From contig NZ_CP066370.1 in assembly GCF_016406325.1 (NCBI RefSeq), positions 3,472,001 to 3,536,000 on the forward strand: a DNA stretch of 64,000 bases, read 5' to 3'. The notes beneath the pieces are model-generated. The model was not told the origin of the DNA. It saw only the letters and a program-made list of their open reading frames with translations, and did not search any database. Each line of letters begins with the position of its first letter. The stretch's first letter is position 1. The position numbers and the translations under genes are program-made. Source of the DNA: Shewanella putrefaciens. GTDB taxonomy: Bacteria > Pseudomonadota > Gammaproteobacteria > Enterobacterales > Shewanellaceae. Of this stretch, positions 38,501 through 47,950 are shown piece by piece.

Positions 38501-40883
38501 AGGGAGAACGCCAACGCAACTGGTACACAGTACAAGGAATCGATTCAGTAATATTGGTCAGCTGCTGACGTGAGGCTTCAAGCTCGACAGACACGAGTTT
38601 GCTCTCGGTAATATCATCAATACTGCCATCAAACCAAAGTGGGAAGCCCTCTTCGTTATAGCTCGCTTTACCCTTTTCATGCACCCAACGGATGCTGCCA
38701 TCGCGGTGGCGAATACGATATTCCACCTCAAAGGTTTCTTGCTGTGCCAATGCCTTATCAATATGCTGATGACACAGAGGACGATCTTCTTCCAGAATCA
38801 AAGATGAGAAGTTACGTTGGCGGTTTTCGATAAACTGACTTGCCGCATAACCCGTAATATCGGCGATATTGTCACTGATATATTCCATCACCCATACCTC
38901 GCCGATACGGGTACGGTAAACAGCACCGGGAATATTCGCCACCAAACCGCGAAAACGTAGCTCACTGTCACGGATTTTTTGTTCGATGGCTAATTTCTGA
39001 GTCATATCGCGAATGGAAGCAGCGACCTGTCTACTGCCATCCACATCGGCGGGGAGAATACTTAAGGCAATTTCAGCAATAAACTCGTTACCATCGGCCT
39101 TTACAGCACGGACATGACGCGCATTTGCCATGCTTCTATCGCGGCCATCACGTAAAAACTGTTGCCGATAACGCACATGTTCACTCCCTAGTGCTTGGGG
39201 CAATAGAGCTTCAACTTGCAGCCCTAACATGGCCTCAGCATGATAACCAAACAGTTGTTGGCAACGACTATTGCTAAAGATGATTTCACCTTTTTCATCA
39301 ACAATCAGCATGGCTTCTGGTGCGGCTTCAAGCACGGCATTTGACCAAGCTGCCGCTGAAAACTGCTCTGTCACATCGGTAAAAAGCATTTCTACCGACA
39401 TTAATTCGCCCGTCTCTGACACTAAGGGCTGCATAAAGACATCGAGGCGCCTTAAATGGCCTTGAGCATCAATCATTTCAACTTGGTGCGAAGGCACATT
39501 TTGGCCTTTTAAGGCCAAATCTGTGTATTGCCAATTTTTTTCATTCAGTGGATTTACCGAGAAAAGCCGTTGATATTTTCGCTTTAATAACTCAGGTGCA
39601 ATGCCAAGTACTTTCGTCACACCATCACTCACTTGGGCCAACTGCCCTGAAGGTTCGAGTGAACAGTAAAAGGATTTATCACTCATACCGTCAATTAAGC
39701 GAGCAAAGCGGTTACCACGGGAGTCGAGAATGGCCTGTTCACGCTCAGCTAATAGCTCGGCCATTTGATTAAAGGTCTGGCTTAAGGTCACAATTTCGCT
39801 CACCGCACCTTTAGGAATAACAAGTTGCTGTGCTTTACCTTGACCAAAGGCGAGAATGCCTGATTCCAGTAACTCTAATGGTCGGGTCAGGCGTTTTGCA
39901 GTTAAATAGCAGGTCAGCAATAACAGCAAGGTTAACAAACTTAAATCCAGCACAATGGAGGCAATATCATCGAGTAAAGCCGTAAATAACTCCTGTTCTG
40001 GCACCATAACGACGACGCGCCATTTCAATTTAGGCACAGTTGCAACACTGGCAAGATAGCTAATCCCCTGCACATCAACAAACCTTGCCTGTCCATCGAG
40101 ATTTTTCTCTTGGAGTAACCAAAAGTCCCCATTGTGTTTCATGCTCTTATCGAGCCACTGCGCCGAGGTTGTGGACAGTATTTTGTCTCTATCGGCATGA
40201 AAAATGAGTCGTTCCTGATCGTCTAATATAACTAAGCGATTCGACGCAACACCTAGTTGGCTAGGTAATCTATCGAGGGCGAGATCGACAGTAGCCACAC
40301 CAAAATAATGATCTAAAACGCCAAAAGGGGCGGAGTAAGTGACCATAAGGACATTGCCAGCACCTTCATCAAAATATGCCTTAGACCAATAGCCATTGGC
40401 TTGATTAATGGCATTCGTCCACCAGTCCCAAGAACCATCGGTGTAATCATAGCCCTCGGCACCAATATCGAGGTAATGCAACGCCTCGCCAGCGCGGTAT
40501 ACATAAGGAGAAAAGAGTTTTCGATTAGGAAATACATCGGGTTTAAACGCAACAGCAGTACCAAAAAAGTCTGGGTTTCGCTCCAAACGATTCATCAATA
40601 CCTGTTTGACGTTATCGATATCATTAAATCCCTCTTTATTGGATAAAAAACCGATAAAATCTGCCAGTCCTTGGGTGTTCGCTTGGGCATGTTCGAGGAT
40701 AAGTTGTAACCGAGAAGCCGAATGGCTAGCCTGCTGTTCTAATTTTTCATAGAGCGTTTTTTCTAATGCTTGATATTTAAACCAAGAGTTTACGCCATAC
40801 ACACCCGTCATAATTAAAATCAAAGGCAAGGCGATGTGAGATAAAATTCTACTGCGGAAGGTACGAAGTTTACTTCTATCCAT
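35568..40883 (-). CDS. Multi-PAS hybrid sensor histidine kinase, BarA/EvgS-like
   Basis: This 1771-residue membrane kinase shows, in order: a membrane segment (about 15-35), a periplasmic Cache-like sensor (about 40-300, with DGSWDWWTNAI), a second membrane segment (about 305-330), HAMP, five PAS domains (about 390-1045), a HisKA domain with MSHEIRTPMN, and an ATPase domain with GTGLGLAICKQLVE. Two receiver domains follow (VVDDNATARD with WKMPSMDG; VEDNEMNLE with DCQMPVMDG), then a histidine phosphotransfer domain (RIAHTLKGLAGNL). It can run a full phosphorelay. The ligand is unknown. It lies upstream of the HD-GYP gene, suggesting output to cyclic di-GMP. Confidence 0.92.
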   Translation of the reverse strand: MDRSKLRTFRSRILSHIALPLILIMTGVYGVNSWFKYQALEKTLYEKLEQQASHSASRLQLILEHAQANTQGLADFIGFLSNKEGFNDIDNVKQVLMNRLERNPDFFGTAVAFKPDVFPNRKLFSPYVYRAGEALHYLDIGAEGYDYTDGSWDWWTNAINQANGYWSKAYFDEGAGNVLMVTYSAPFGVLDHYFGVATVDLALDRLPSQLGVASNRLVILDDQERLIFHADRDKILSTTSAQWLDKSMKHNGDFWLLQEKNLDGQARFVDVQGISYLASVATVPKLKWRVVVMVPEQELFTALLDDIASIVLDLSLLTLLLLLTCYLTAKRLTRPLELLESGILAFGQGKAQQLVIPKGAVSEIVTLSQTFNQMAELLAEREQAILDSRGNRFARLIDGMSDKSFYCSLEPSGQLAQVSDGVTKVLGIAPELLKRKYQRLFSVNPLNEKNWQYTDLALKGQNVPSHQVEMIDAQGHLRRLDVFMQPLVSETGELMSVEMLFTDVTEQFSAAAWSNAVLEAAPEAMLIVDEKGEIIFSNSRCQQLFGYHAEAMLGLQVEALLPQALGSEHVRYRQQFLRDGRDRSMANARHVRAVKADGNEFIAEIALSILPADVDGSRQVAASIRDMTQKLAIEQKIRDSELRFRGLVANIPGAVYRTRIGEVWVMEYISDNIADITGYAASQFIENRQRNFSSLILEEDRPLCHQHIDKALAQQETFEVEYRIRHRDGSIRWVHEKGKASYNEEGFPLWFDGSIDDITESKLVSVELEASRQQLTNITESIPCTVYQLRWRSPSDRAFTFLSGAALPMLGLQRDNLMNDFNIIAERIFDEERPEVVRALAGKSDDKLQWIREFRYRHPNGSIRWMEAGASGHVESDDVIIWNGYVMDITQRKTMEQELALSEAHFRALFDGATIGIINIDAKGLILDCNDQFCEDIGRAREELRNIPIFDVLSPQDREIAKAQFKDLADGKVDHYRGERSFIRPSGEPMWMTVNVSALFDCHHQFESAVVSMVDMTELKLLSDELLIAKEEADAASKAKGDFLANMSHEIRTPMNAIIGMSQLCLQTALDKKQKNYVEKIERASQSLLSIINDILDFSKIEAGKLDIDAVPFQLDTMLEDLSDMFSEKVVHKQLELLFAVAPNVPRHLFGDSLRLGQVLINLMNNAIKFTERGEVLLSINLVEQQNDDVTLRFSVRDSGIGLTDEQQAKLFKSFSQADTSTTRKYGGTGLGLAICKQLVELMGGNIGVESQFGHGSTFYFTVKLQISSGQKLTVGQELEGMSVLVVDDNATARDIMRTALESMGFNVDTVRTGEEAVSRCIQHEYAVALIDWKMPSMDGLEAARQIQQQAKAAPRILMVSAHANHEFLTQIEQLGLAGYISKPISASRLLDGIMNALGRAGILPVRRHNEALDPQLLLPLKGKRVLLVEDNEMNLEVATEFLEQVGIILSIATNGQIALDKLSQQSYDLVLMDCQMPVMDGYQATMAIRQRPELAHLPVIAMTANAMAGDKEMCLRAGMNDHIAKPIEVNILYQTLLKYLGDDKSQSTLLENAQVNDIKNKPINTDPATMLKWPEHPELDIDRGLQLVQHSARLYQRIFDRFVSSQRNVVEMLRKAVSANKQEDAVRIAHTLKGLAGNLSSSKLVELARLLELHLSENQPYQDELEQIEKLVASICEAIEKVKPELEDISEIGIEPLSSEQLIIALKHLRQSLEEADAKAVELINALKPQVSTKLWQQLSPVLAMINQYQFDEAVDLIDEVLAELNSHSQ

Positions 40884-41015
40884 AGCATCGCCCCAAAGTC
40901 ATCGAGTTTAAAAGCACACGTCGTTAAACAGCACTTATATAAAGTAAACGAAGAACCATGAGGCGACAATCCTTAGCGTTAAAATAATGTGAAGTAATTT
41001 ATTGTTTTAACAGCA

Positions 41016-42374
41016 CTAATAAATAGTCTCTACGTTGCGGCTTGGGAGCATTCGCGCAAAGTAATGTTGAGTCTCGGCAATAATGATATGACGCAAACCC
41101 ACAATAGCAATCAAATTAGGGATAGCCATTAGGCCATTGACAGTATCGGCTAATAGCCAAATCACATCTAATTTGATAAATGCTCCTCCCCCGATTAAGA
41201 CAAGAAAAACCACTTGATACACACGTAAGCCGCGCTCACCCACCAGATAGTACCAGCAGCGTTCACCATAATAATGCCAACCTAAAATGGTCGTAAAAGC
41301 AAAACAAACGAGGGCAATTGTCACTAAATATTGGCCGACAACCGCAGAGCCCCCGAGGGCAAATGCCGCGCTAGTCATTGCAGCGCCCGCGGTATCACCG
41401 CTCCATACACCTGTAATAATCAGCACTAAGCCCGTCATAGTACAAATGATGATGGTGTCGAAAAAAGTGCCCGTCATACTGACAAGCCCCTGCTCTACTG
41501 GTTCATTGGTTTTTGCCGCAGCTGCTGCAATGGGAGCGCTGCCAAGACCCGACTCATTCGAAAACACCCCCCGAGCAATACCAATTTGAATGGCTTGAGC
41601 AACCGTCGCGCCTAAAAATCCGCCCGCCGCAGATAATGGGGTAAATGCCGATTCAATCACAAGACCAAGCGCAGGCATAATCTGATCGGCAAAACTAATC
41701 AATATCCACAAACAGGCAAGGATATAGCCAATCGACATAGCAGGCACCAGCTTTTGTGCCACATTCGAAATGCGCTTAACGCCCCCTAACGTGACAGCCG
41801 CAACCAGCATAGTTAACACCACAGCCGTTAACCAAGTCGGCACCTCAAAGGCAATCGTCAGCGCATCGCTGATGGCATTCACCTGTGCAAAAGTGCCAAT
41901 ACCAAAAAACGCTACGCCAACGCCAAAAAGTGCAAATAACTTTGCCATCCAATGCAGACCAAGGCCACGCTCGATATAGTACATTGGGCCACCTGCTATC
42001 TGACCTCTCGCATCGGTTGTTCGATATTTTACCGCCAACATACACTCGGCATATTTAGTCGCCATACCAAAAAAGGCCGCCAACCACATCCAAAATAAGG
42101 CCCCAGGCCCTCCCATTTTGATCGCCGTCGCCACGCCAACAATATTACCTGTACCAATCGTGGCTGATAACGCAGTACAGAGTGCGGCGAAGGAGGATAA
42201 ATCACCATGGCCTTTGGCGGGTTTAAATAATAGTCCGAGCGCCATAGGCAAACGAAAAACTTGGATAAGCTTTAGCCGCGCAGTGAGATAAATCCCTGTG
42301 CCAACTAATAAACAAAGTGTGATAGGACCCCATACAATACCGTTTAGGCTGCTGAGCAAGACTTCAAAACTCAT
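41016..42374 (-). CDS. Sodium:alanine/glycine symporter (AGCS family)
   Basis: The roughly 452-residue membrane protein of the AGCS family has many hydrophobic helices and conserved stretches ATIGTGNIVGVATA, GGPGALFWMW, AGGPMYYIERGLG and GVFSNESGLGSAPIA. It imports alanine or glycine with sodium. The frame begins with TTG at 42386, but ATG at 42374 has GAGG six bases upstream and is preferred. A glycine riboswitch lies about 190 bp upstream, pointing to glycine as the main substrate. Confidence 0.92.
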   Translation of the reverse strand: MSFEVLLSSLNGIVWGPITLCLLVGTGIYLTARLKLIQVFRLPMALGLLFKPAKGHGDLSSFAALCTALSATIGTGNIVGVATAIKMGGPGALFWMWLAAFFGMATKYAECMLAVKYRTTDARGQIAGGPMYYIERGLGLHWMAKLFALFGVGVAFFGIGTFAQVNAISDALTIAFEVPTWLTAVVLTMLVAAVTLGGVKRISNVAQKLVPAMSIGYILACLWILISFADQIMPALGLVIESAFTPLSAAGGFLGATVAQAIQIGIARGVFSNESGLGSAPIAAAAAKTNEPVEQGLVSMTGTFFDTIIICTMTGLVLIITGVWSGDTAGAAMTSAAFALGGSAVVGQYLVTIALVCFAFTTILGWHYYGERCWYYLVGERGLRVYQVVFLVLIGGGAFIKLDVIWLLADTVNGLMAIPNLIAIVGLRHIIIAETQHYFARMLPSRNVETIY

Positions 42375-42564
42375 GATATTCCTCAATTATTAAACAACTT
42401 AAATTAATAAGGGAGGAGGAAAAGAAATGGCTGAGACACAAACACATGGCATGCTTAGTGCGCTTTTTCACCTGTGTGGATCGATCTGTGGCATAGACAA
42501 CATACCCATTTCAACTCACTCAACCTAAAAAACGCCCACGACAAACGACAGGGACTGTGCAGTC

Positions 42565-42690
42565 ATCCTCTCCTCTGTCCTTTTGCCTGAGCGTTTCGCG
42601 TCGCATCTTCATTAAGAACACGGCGACACTTTCGCCTTCGGCGCCACCTTTCCACACTATCAAGTGTAGCGGTAGTCTCTCCAGAGGCTC
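42565..42690 (-). promoter_or_regulatory. Glycine riboswitch
   Basis: On the minus strand the conserved glycine aptamer pieces appear in order: GGAGAGACTACCGC, GGCGCCGAAGGCGAAA and GCTCAGGCAAAAGGACAGAG. These are the ligand-pocket sequences of the class. Only one full aptamer is seen; an upstream stretch (about 42690-42790) has a partial CTCTTTCAGG...GGAC pattern and could be a vestigial second aptamer. A T run at about 42526-42532, after the aptamer, may belong to a terminator switch. Confidence 0.88.
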
Positions 42691-42799
42691 GTCCAGTAGC
42701 AGTCCACGCCTTACGGCACCTGAAAGAGTGCTTTGCTTCTCATCCCTGCAACTGATTTTAAAAATCGAGTGTGGGATAAAAAGACAAAGTTGCCTCGTC

Positions 42800-43115
42800 G
42801 GTGTGGGGTTAATTCCCCACTCTCCTGCTACCTTCATCCGAACGGATTGTTAACTCAATATCAGCATATTGATTTAACAGGGCGCACAGCATGCAACAAA
42901 CCCGTTAAGAGCTCAAGCCTGTTTGCTCACAGTTATTGACCCACACGCCTATTTGGTGAATTTTTGAGCACACTTGTTTTTCGGTATTTGAGATAACATG
43001 GTTACACTGGCCAAATCTAAAGTGAACTTTTTAATAGAAATATCAGTATCTATGTGAATACAAATTGCTTTATGTTTATCCTTTAGCTTGTCACGAACAA
43101 TAAGGAACAGTTCAA
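42800..43115. other. Divergent promoter region between symporter and ABC operon
   Basis: About 300 bp hold the promoters for the riboswitch leader (minus) and the ABC exporter operon (plus). No gene is supported. Confidence 0.4.
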
Positions 43116-43787
43116 ATGACGGAAGTCGCTAAACTCATTCAGATCAGTAAAAGTTTTCGCGATGGAGAACTGCGCCATGCCGTACTGCAATCGGTTGACT
43201 TAGCGATCCACAAAGGTGACACAGTTGCGCTCACAGGGCCTAGCGGAAGTGGAAAGAGCACTTTGCTAAATCTTATTGCAGGCTTTGAAACACAAGATTC
43301 AGGTGAAATATTCCTTGAAAATAAATCAACTAAAAACTGGCAAGATAGTCAATGGAGTCACTTTCGACGGCAATCACTGGGGGTCGTATTTCAGCAATTT
43401 AACTTACTGACACCACTGAATGTAAAAGATAATATCGCGTTTTCCCTCAACCTTATCCAGCAATCATGGTCGCCTTGGTGTGATTATTTAGTGGATAAAC
43501 TGGATCTTACACCACTGCTACAACGGCAGATTGAAGCGCTATCCGGTGGACAACAACAAAGAGTCGCCATTGCCCGTGCCTTAGCCCACAAACCCAGTTT
43601 GCTGCTTGCCGATGAACCCACAGGTAACTTAGATGACGTGGCGGGTAAGCAAGTGATGTCACTACTTTGTGAACTCGCAAGGGAAAGCCACACCAGCATT
43701 TTGATGGTCACCCATAGCGAGGAATGTGCGGCCTTTATGCAAAAACGCTGGCATTTATCCCATGGTGCCGTGGCAATTTCAGGATGA
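43116..43787 (+). CDS. ABC transporter ATP-binding protein (LolD/MacB type)
   Basis: The 223-residue ATPase has Walker A GPSGSGKSTL, the Q-loop FQQFNLL, signature LSGGQQQRVAIARAL, Walker B LLADEPTGNLD and the switch His in VTHSEE. The type partners FtsX-like permeases that move lipids, lipoproteins or peptides without a classic transport channel. Its stop overlaps the permease start (ATGA). Confidence 0.92.
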   Translation: MTEVAKLIQISKSFRDGELRHAVLQSVDLAIHKGDTVALTGPSGSGKSTLLNLIAGFETQDSGEIFLENKSTKNWQDSQWSHFRRQSLGVVFQQFNLLTPLNVKDNIAFSLNLIQQSWSPWCDYLVDKLDLTPLLQRQIEALSGGQQQRVAIARALAHKPSLLLADEPTGNLDDVAGKQVMSLLCELARESHTSILMVTHSEECAAFMQKRWHLSHGAVAISG

Positions 43788-46420
43788 CACGCGCCTTGGA
43801 AACACAAATCATGGCTAAAAAAACCATCAAAAACCAAGCGCTCATTAGTGGCAAACTAAGGCGAATAAGGCTAGGTTTACAGCTATTCTTGGCCCATTAT
43901 CGCCACGCACCACTCCAAGCTGGCGCCACATTGCTAGGGATTGCACTTGCCGTAACGCTGCTTATTGGCGTCAAAGCGACCAATGACAACGCGATTCGCA
44001 GTTATAGTGAAGCCACCGAACTCCTAAGCCAACGAGCGGATGTATTACTGACTGCGCCAATAGGACAAGATACCTTAGACGAATCCGTATATTTCGCCCT
44101 AAGACAAGCAGGGCTCAGCCAAAGTCTTTCCGTGGTTAATGGTCGAGTCGCTGGTAAAGATGGTCAGTTTTGGCAAATTGAAGGCAGTGATTTAGCGGCA
44201 GCACTCACCTTACAGAAATCCCAAGCCAATAAAGAAAACGATACTCACACTCCCATGCAAGATCTCCCCCTTGCCGCACTGTTAAGCGGCGATCCTGTGG
44301 TGGTGATGAGCCAAAGTTTAGCTGGACAGATTGCCCCCAATGGTCAGCTTTACCTAGCGCAAACGACCCTAGAGGTTATCGCTATCGATGATAAATTTGG
44401 CCTAGGCAGCGCCATTTTAGCGGATATATCCCTTGCCCAACATTTGCTTAATCTTAACGGGAAACTCAGCTATATCGCCCTGTTTAGTGAACGAGACAAA
44501 CTCCCTGCACTAAAATCCCAACTAGATAAATTGGAGATTACACCACAAAAAGCCAGCTTTAATCAGCAGGATCAGGGCCAAGCGCTTATCGCTCTCACTC
44601 GCAGTTTTCATTTAAACCTCAATGCCATGAGCATGCTGGCATTCGTAGTCGGACTCTTTATCGCGTACAACGGCGTACGCTATAGCCTGATGAAACGCCA
44701 AAAGTTACTGGTTCAGCTTCTGCAGCAAGGAATGGAACGCAGTGTCGTGATGGCGGCGCTGATGGTTGAACTCGTATTACTCGTGGTTGTAGGGGCATGC
44801 CTTGGGTTTATCATCGGATTACAGCTTAGCCATTGGTTACAACCTATGGTGGCAATGACATTAGAGCAAATGTATGGCGCCCATTTACTGCCAGGTATTT
44901 GGCAATGGACATGGTTATTTGAGGCGATAGCACTCACTTTTGTGGCCGCGTTAGCCGCTTGCTTGCCTTTATATTTAGACTTAACGAGACAATCACTGGC
45001 TCAAGGGGCTAATCGCTATCAACTCACCCAAGCCCATCGAAAAACCCACAGTAAACAGTTTATTTGTGCTTGCATTTTATTAAGCCTTGCAGCCCTGCTA
45101 TTTCCCTTTAGCCAAAGTTATGATGTGAGTTTAGTACTACTCGGCATAGTCACCATAGCGATCCCTTTGCTGTTACCGCTATTACTACATTGGGGAGTCA
45201 GCATATTACAGCCCTTTGCACGCCAAGGTCTCTGGCAATACCTGCTCGCAGAAACTCGCGAGTTAATTGCCCCGCTCTCCCTCGCTATGATGGCAATTTT
45301 ACTTGCCCTCAGCGCCAACGTATCGATGAATACCTTAGTCGGTAGTTTTGAGCAAACCCTACGCGCTTGGCTGGAAACCAGATTACATGCCGATCTTTAT
45401 ATCCGTCCACCGAGTCATCGCATTGAAGCAATACAAGCCCAACTGGCTAATGATCCAAGGGTAAGCGGGCTTTACCAGCAATGGCAAATAGACGCTCAAC
45501 TTACGCTTAATAGCGCGAATAAAACCTCAAGTGAGCAGGCGATTCCAGTCAATCTATTAAGTCGCGATGATTATTCAGTGCGTTATACCAGTGCACTTAA
45601 AGAAAGTTTACCCACACTTTGGCAATCCTACTTTGAAAAACCCTATTTACTGATTAGTGAACCTCTCGCGATAAAATATGGTTTACAACTTGGGGATACT
45701 GCCGAGCTTGACGTGCTCGATAAAACGGGCCTATCGGATAATAACAAGCTGATTATTGGCGGAATTTACTATGATCACGGCAATACCCGAAATGAAGTCA
45801 TTATCAGTCAAAACCTGTGGCAAAAAGCACAATTACCGATACAACCTATTAGCCTCGCGGCAAGTTTTTATGGCAAAAACCAAGCCAAGATAAGCGATAC
45901 AGACCTTGATAAACTCGAAGCCCAATTAGCACAAGAGCTTGAATTATCAAGAGCACAAATCTACAGCCAGACCAAAATCAAAACCCAAGCCATTGCGATG
46001 TTTAAACGCACTTTTTCGATTACCTTAGTGCTCAACAGTTTGACGTTAATTGTGGCGGCTATTGGGCTTTTTAGTGCCTGCTTAATGTTAACGCAGGCAA
46101 GGCAGGCGCCACTGGCCCGACTATATGCATTGGGCGTAAGCCGAAGAGCATTACGTATAATGGTTTTTGTCCAAATGTTGATTGTGGTACTTATTACCTG
46201 TTTACTCGCAATGCCAACGGGCGCGCTTTTAGGGTATCTGCTTATCCATAAAATCACGCTGCAAGCCTTTGGTTGGACAATCCATATGATTTGGGATTGG
46301 CTCGCCTACGGTCATGCTATCCTTATTGCGCTCATTACCTGCACTCTGGCCGTACTTCTACCCTTATATTGGCAAACCCGTAAACCCTTAGTGGCGAGTT
46401 TACAGCAGGAAACTTTATGA
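43784..46420 (+). CDS. FtsX-like ABC transporter permease
   Basis: The 878-residue membrane protein contains two FtsX-type permease modules with large extracytoplasmic domains: a first segment near residue 45, a cluster near 280-400, and C-terminal helices after 755. This is the fused, double-length layout of AttF/G or YbbP-like permeases. The ATG at 43784 overlaps the ATPase stop. A longer frame from 43724 would run inside the ATPase gene and is not preferred. Substrate unknown. Confidence 0.87.
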   Translation: MTRALETQIMAKKTIKNQALISGKLRRIRLGLQLFLAHYRHAPLQAGATLLGIALAVTLLIGVKATNDNAIRSYSEATELLSQRADVLLTAPIGQDTLDESVYFALRQAGLSQSLSVVNGRVAGKDGQFWQIEGSDLAAALTLQKSQANKENDTHTPMQDLPLAALLSGDPVVVMSQSLAGQIAPNGQLYLAQTTLEVIAIDDKFGLGSAILADISLAQHLLNLNGKLSYIALFSERDKLPALKSQLDKLEITPQKASFNQQDQGQALIALTRSFHLNLNAMSMLAFVVGLFIAYNGVRYSLMKRQKLLVQLLQQGMERSVVMAALMVELVLLVVVGACLGFIIGLQLSHWLQPMVAMTLEQMYGAHLLPGIWQWTWLFEAIALTFVAALAACLPLYLDLTRQSLAQGANRYQLTQAHRKTHSKQFICACILLSLAALLFPFSQSYDVSLVLLGIVTIAIPLLLPLLLHWGVSILQPFARQGLWQYLLAETRELIAPLSLAMMAILLALSANVSMNTLVGSFEQTLRAWLETRLHADLYIRPPSHRIEAIQAQLANDPRVSGLYQQWQIDAQLTLNSANKTSSEQAIPVNLLSRDDYSVRYTSALKESLPTLWQSYFEKPYLLISEPLAIKYGLQLGDTAELDVLDKTGLSDNNKLIIGGIYYDHGNTRNEVIISQNLWQKAQLPIQPISLAASFYGKNQAKISDTDLDKLEAQLAQELELSRAQIYSQTKIKTQAIAMFKRTFSITLVLNSLTLIVAAIGLFSACLMLTQARQAPLARLYALGVSRRALRIMVFVQMLIVVLITCLLAMPTGALLGYLLIHKITLQAFGWTIHMIWDWLAYGHAILIALITCTLAVLLPLYWQTRKPLVASLQQETL

Positions 46421-47628
46421 TGAAAAAGCCAAAAACGAGGCAGCTGATAACGCGAGTGAACCCAACAATAGCCAAAACCATATTTTATGTTCTGATAGGG
46501 CTAATGCTGACAACTGGCTGCGATAAATCCCCAGCCACACAGAACAATCCCTCAAAATCTATGGGGAATGTGCTAAGCAGTACATCAGGTAAGGCGTCTT
46601 CAAATAGCGAGATATCCTTTGCGCCCGTCATCCAAGGTTACCGTTTCGAGTTTCCGCGAGATCACTTAGCCCATAATGATTTTAGGCAAGAATGGTGGTA
46701 TCTGACCGCAAACCTAACCACAGAGCAGGGTGAACCACTCGGCGCCCAGTGGACACAATTTAGAATTGCCCTTAATGCTGCAAATGCCCATAGGGAAAAT
46801 GAATCGACTTGGGCAAGTCGGCAATTATATTTCGCCCATAGCGCCTTAACCTCAAACCATACTCACATGGCTCACGAAAAATGGTCACGCCACCACAAAG
46901 AGCTTGCCGATGTTCAAGCAATCCCTTATCAGATCCGCTTAGATAACTGGACATGGAAGAGTGAGAATACGACATTATTCCCCGCAATATTAAGCGTCGA
47001 AAATGAAGATTTTAGTTATCAACTTAAGCTTGATAGCCAAGCACCTCTGCAATATCAAGGTGATAACGGTTACAGCATAAAAAGCCGTGACGGTAAAGTT
47101 GCCTCCTATTATTACAGTCAGCCCTTTATTGATATTTCAGGTGAAATTATCCGTCACGGCAAAGTGGAGCACGTAACGGGTAAAGGTTGGCTCGATAGGG
47201 AATGGAGCTCACAATTTCTCACTAAAAACCAACAGGGTTGGGACTGGTTTGCCCTACGACTAAACGATGGTTCTGCACTGATGTTATTTCAATTACGGGA
47301 TGAGTTACCGCATGAATCAAAAGGGAATAAATCTATTTCAGCATTTTATAGTGCAAGACGCATGTTTCAAGATGGTACAGGCCGCAATATTAACTCTACT
47401 GATCACCCCAATGGCATTCAAATGACGCCACTCGAATGGCAATCAACCGTCAATGGCAACTATCCTGTTAGTTGGCAAGTTAAAATCCCAAGTGAGAATA
47501 TTGACCTTACGATTAGACCACTAAACCCTAATAGCGCCATGCCTCTTTCAACCCCTTACTGGGAAGGCCCTGTGCAACTCACCGGCAGCCATACTGGTGT
47601 GGGTTATATGGAACTAACGGGGTATTAA
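46417..47628 (+). CDS. AttH/CrtC-like lipocalin-fold lipoprotein
   Basis: The 403-residue protein has a lipoprotein signal (MLTTGC, Cys near residue 35). The rest has the AttH/hydroxyneurosporene-hydratase-like fold, with the conserved early segment DFRQEWWYLTANL and GWDWFALRLNDGSALMLFQLR. In Agrobacterium-like att clusters the same trio (ATPase, permease, AttH) is found. The start overlaps the permease stop. It is a likely periplasmic partner handling the hydrophobic cargo of the exporter, by inference. Confidence 0.82.
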   Translation: MMKKPKTRQLITRVNPTIAKTIFYVLIGLMLTTGCDKSPATQNNPSKSMGNVLSSTSGKASSNSEISFAPVIQGYRFEFPRDHLAHNDFRQEWWYLTANLTTEQGEPLGAQWTQFRIALNAANAHRENESTWASRQLYFAHSALTSNHTHMAHEKWSRHHKELADVQAIPYQIRLDNWTWKSENTTLFPAILSVENEDFSYQLKLDSQAPLQYQGDNGYSIKSRDGKVASYYYSQPFIDISGEIIRHGKVEHVTGKGWLDREWSSQFLTKNQQGWDWFALRLNDGSALMLFQLRDELPHESKGNKSISAFYSARRMFQDGTGRNINSTDHPNGIQMTPLEWQSTVNGNYPVSWQVKIPSENIDLTIRPLNPNSAMPLSTPYWEGPVQLTGSHTGVGYMELTGY

Positions 47629-47690
47629 TGCCTTATATACTAAGCAATGTGAATGCGCCATCCATACCTAGAGAGCCAACTTCGTAATGC

Positions 47691-47720
47691 CCAGTATTCC
47701 CCTCCCCAATACTGGGCATA
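47691..47720. repeat. Intergenic hairpin (GCCCAGTATT / AATACTGGGC)
   Basis: A 10-bp perfect stem with a 9-base loop lies between the AttH-like gene and napD. It lacks a T run in either direction, so it may be a REP-like element or a weak terminator. A minus-strand frame over it (47640-47834) has no protein character. Confidence 0.55.
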
Positions 47721-47950
47721 ACACTTACGACGTAGTGACATCGCCACCAGTGACAACAGAACTAACCGCTTAAATATCAAACTGGGAGTTAGATCACTCG
47801 AAAAACTTTGATCCCGATCGACTATCGCTTTCAATACCTCTTGTGAGGTATACCCACATTTTTTATCAGGTCTAGACTCGCAGAAATCAGCACTTAGTTG
47901 TCCTTTAAAATCTTCGCAACTGAGTCAAAACCACCTAAAGGTCACCCGCG

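Noticed and set aside
42520..42853. Overlapping frames on both strands in the symporter leader
   Set aside because: They lie over the glycine riboswitch and have no protein character.
47640..47834. 64-codon minus-strand frame after the AttH-like gene
   Set aside because: No ribosome binding site or family; it covers an intergenic hairpin.
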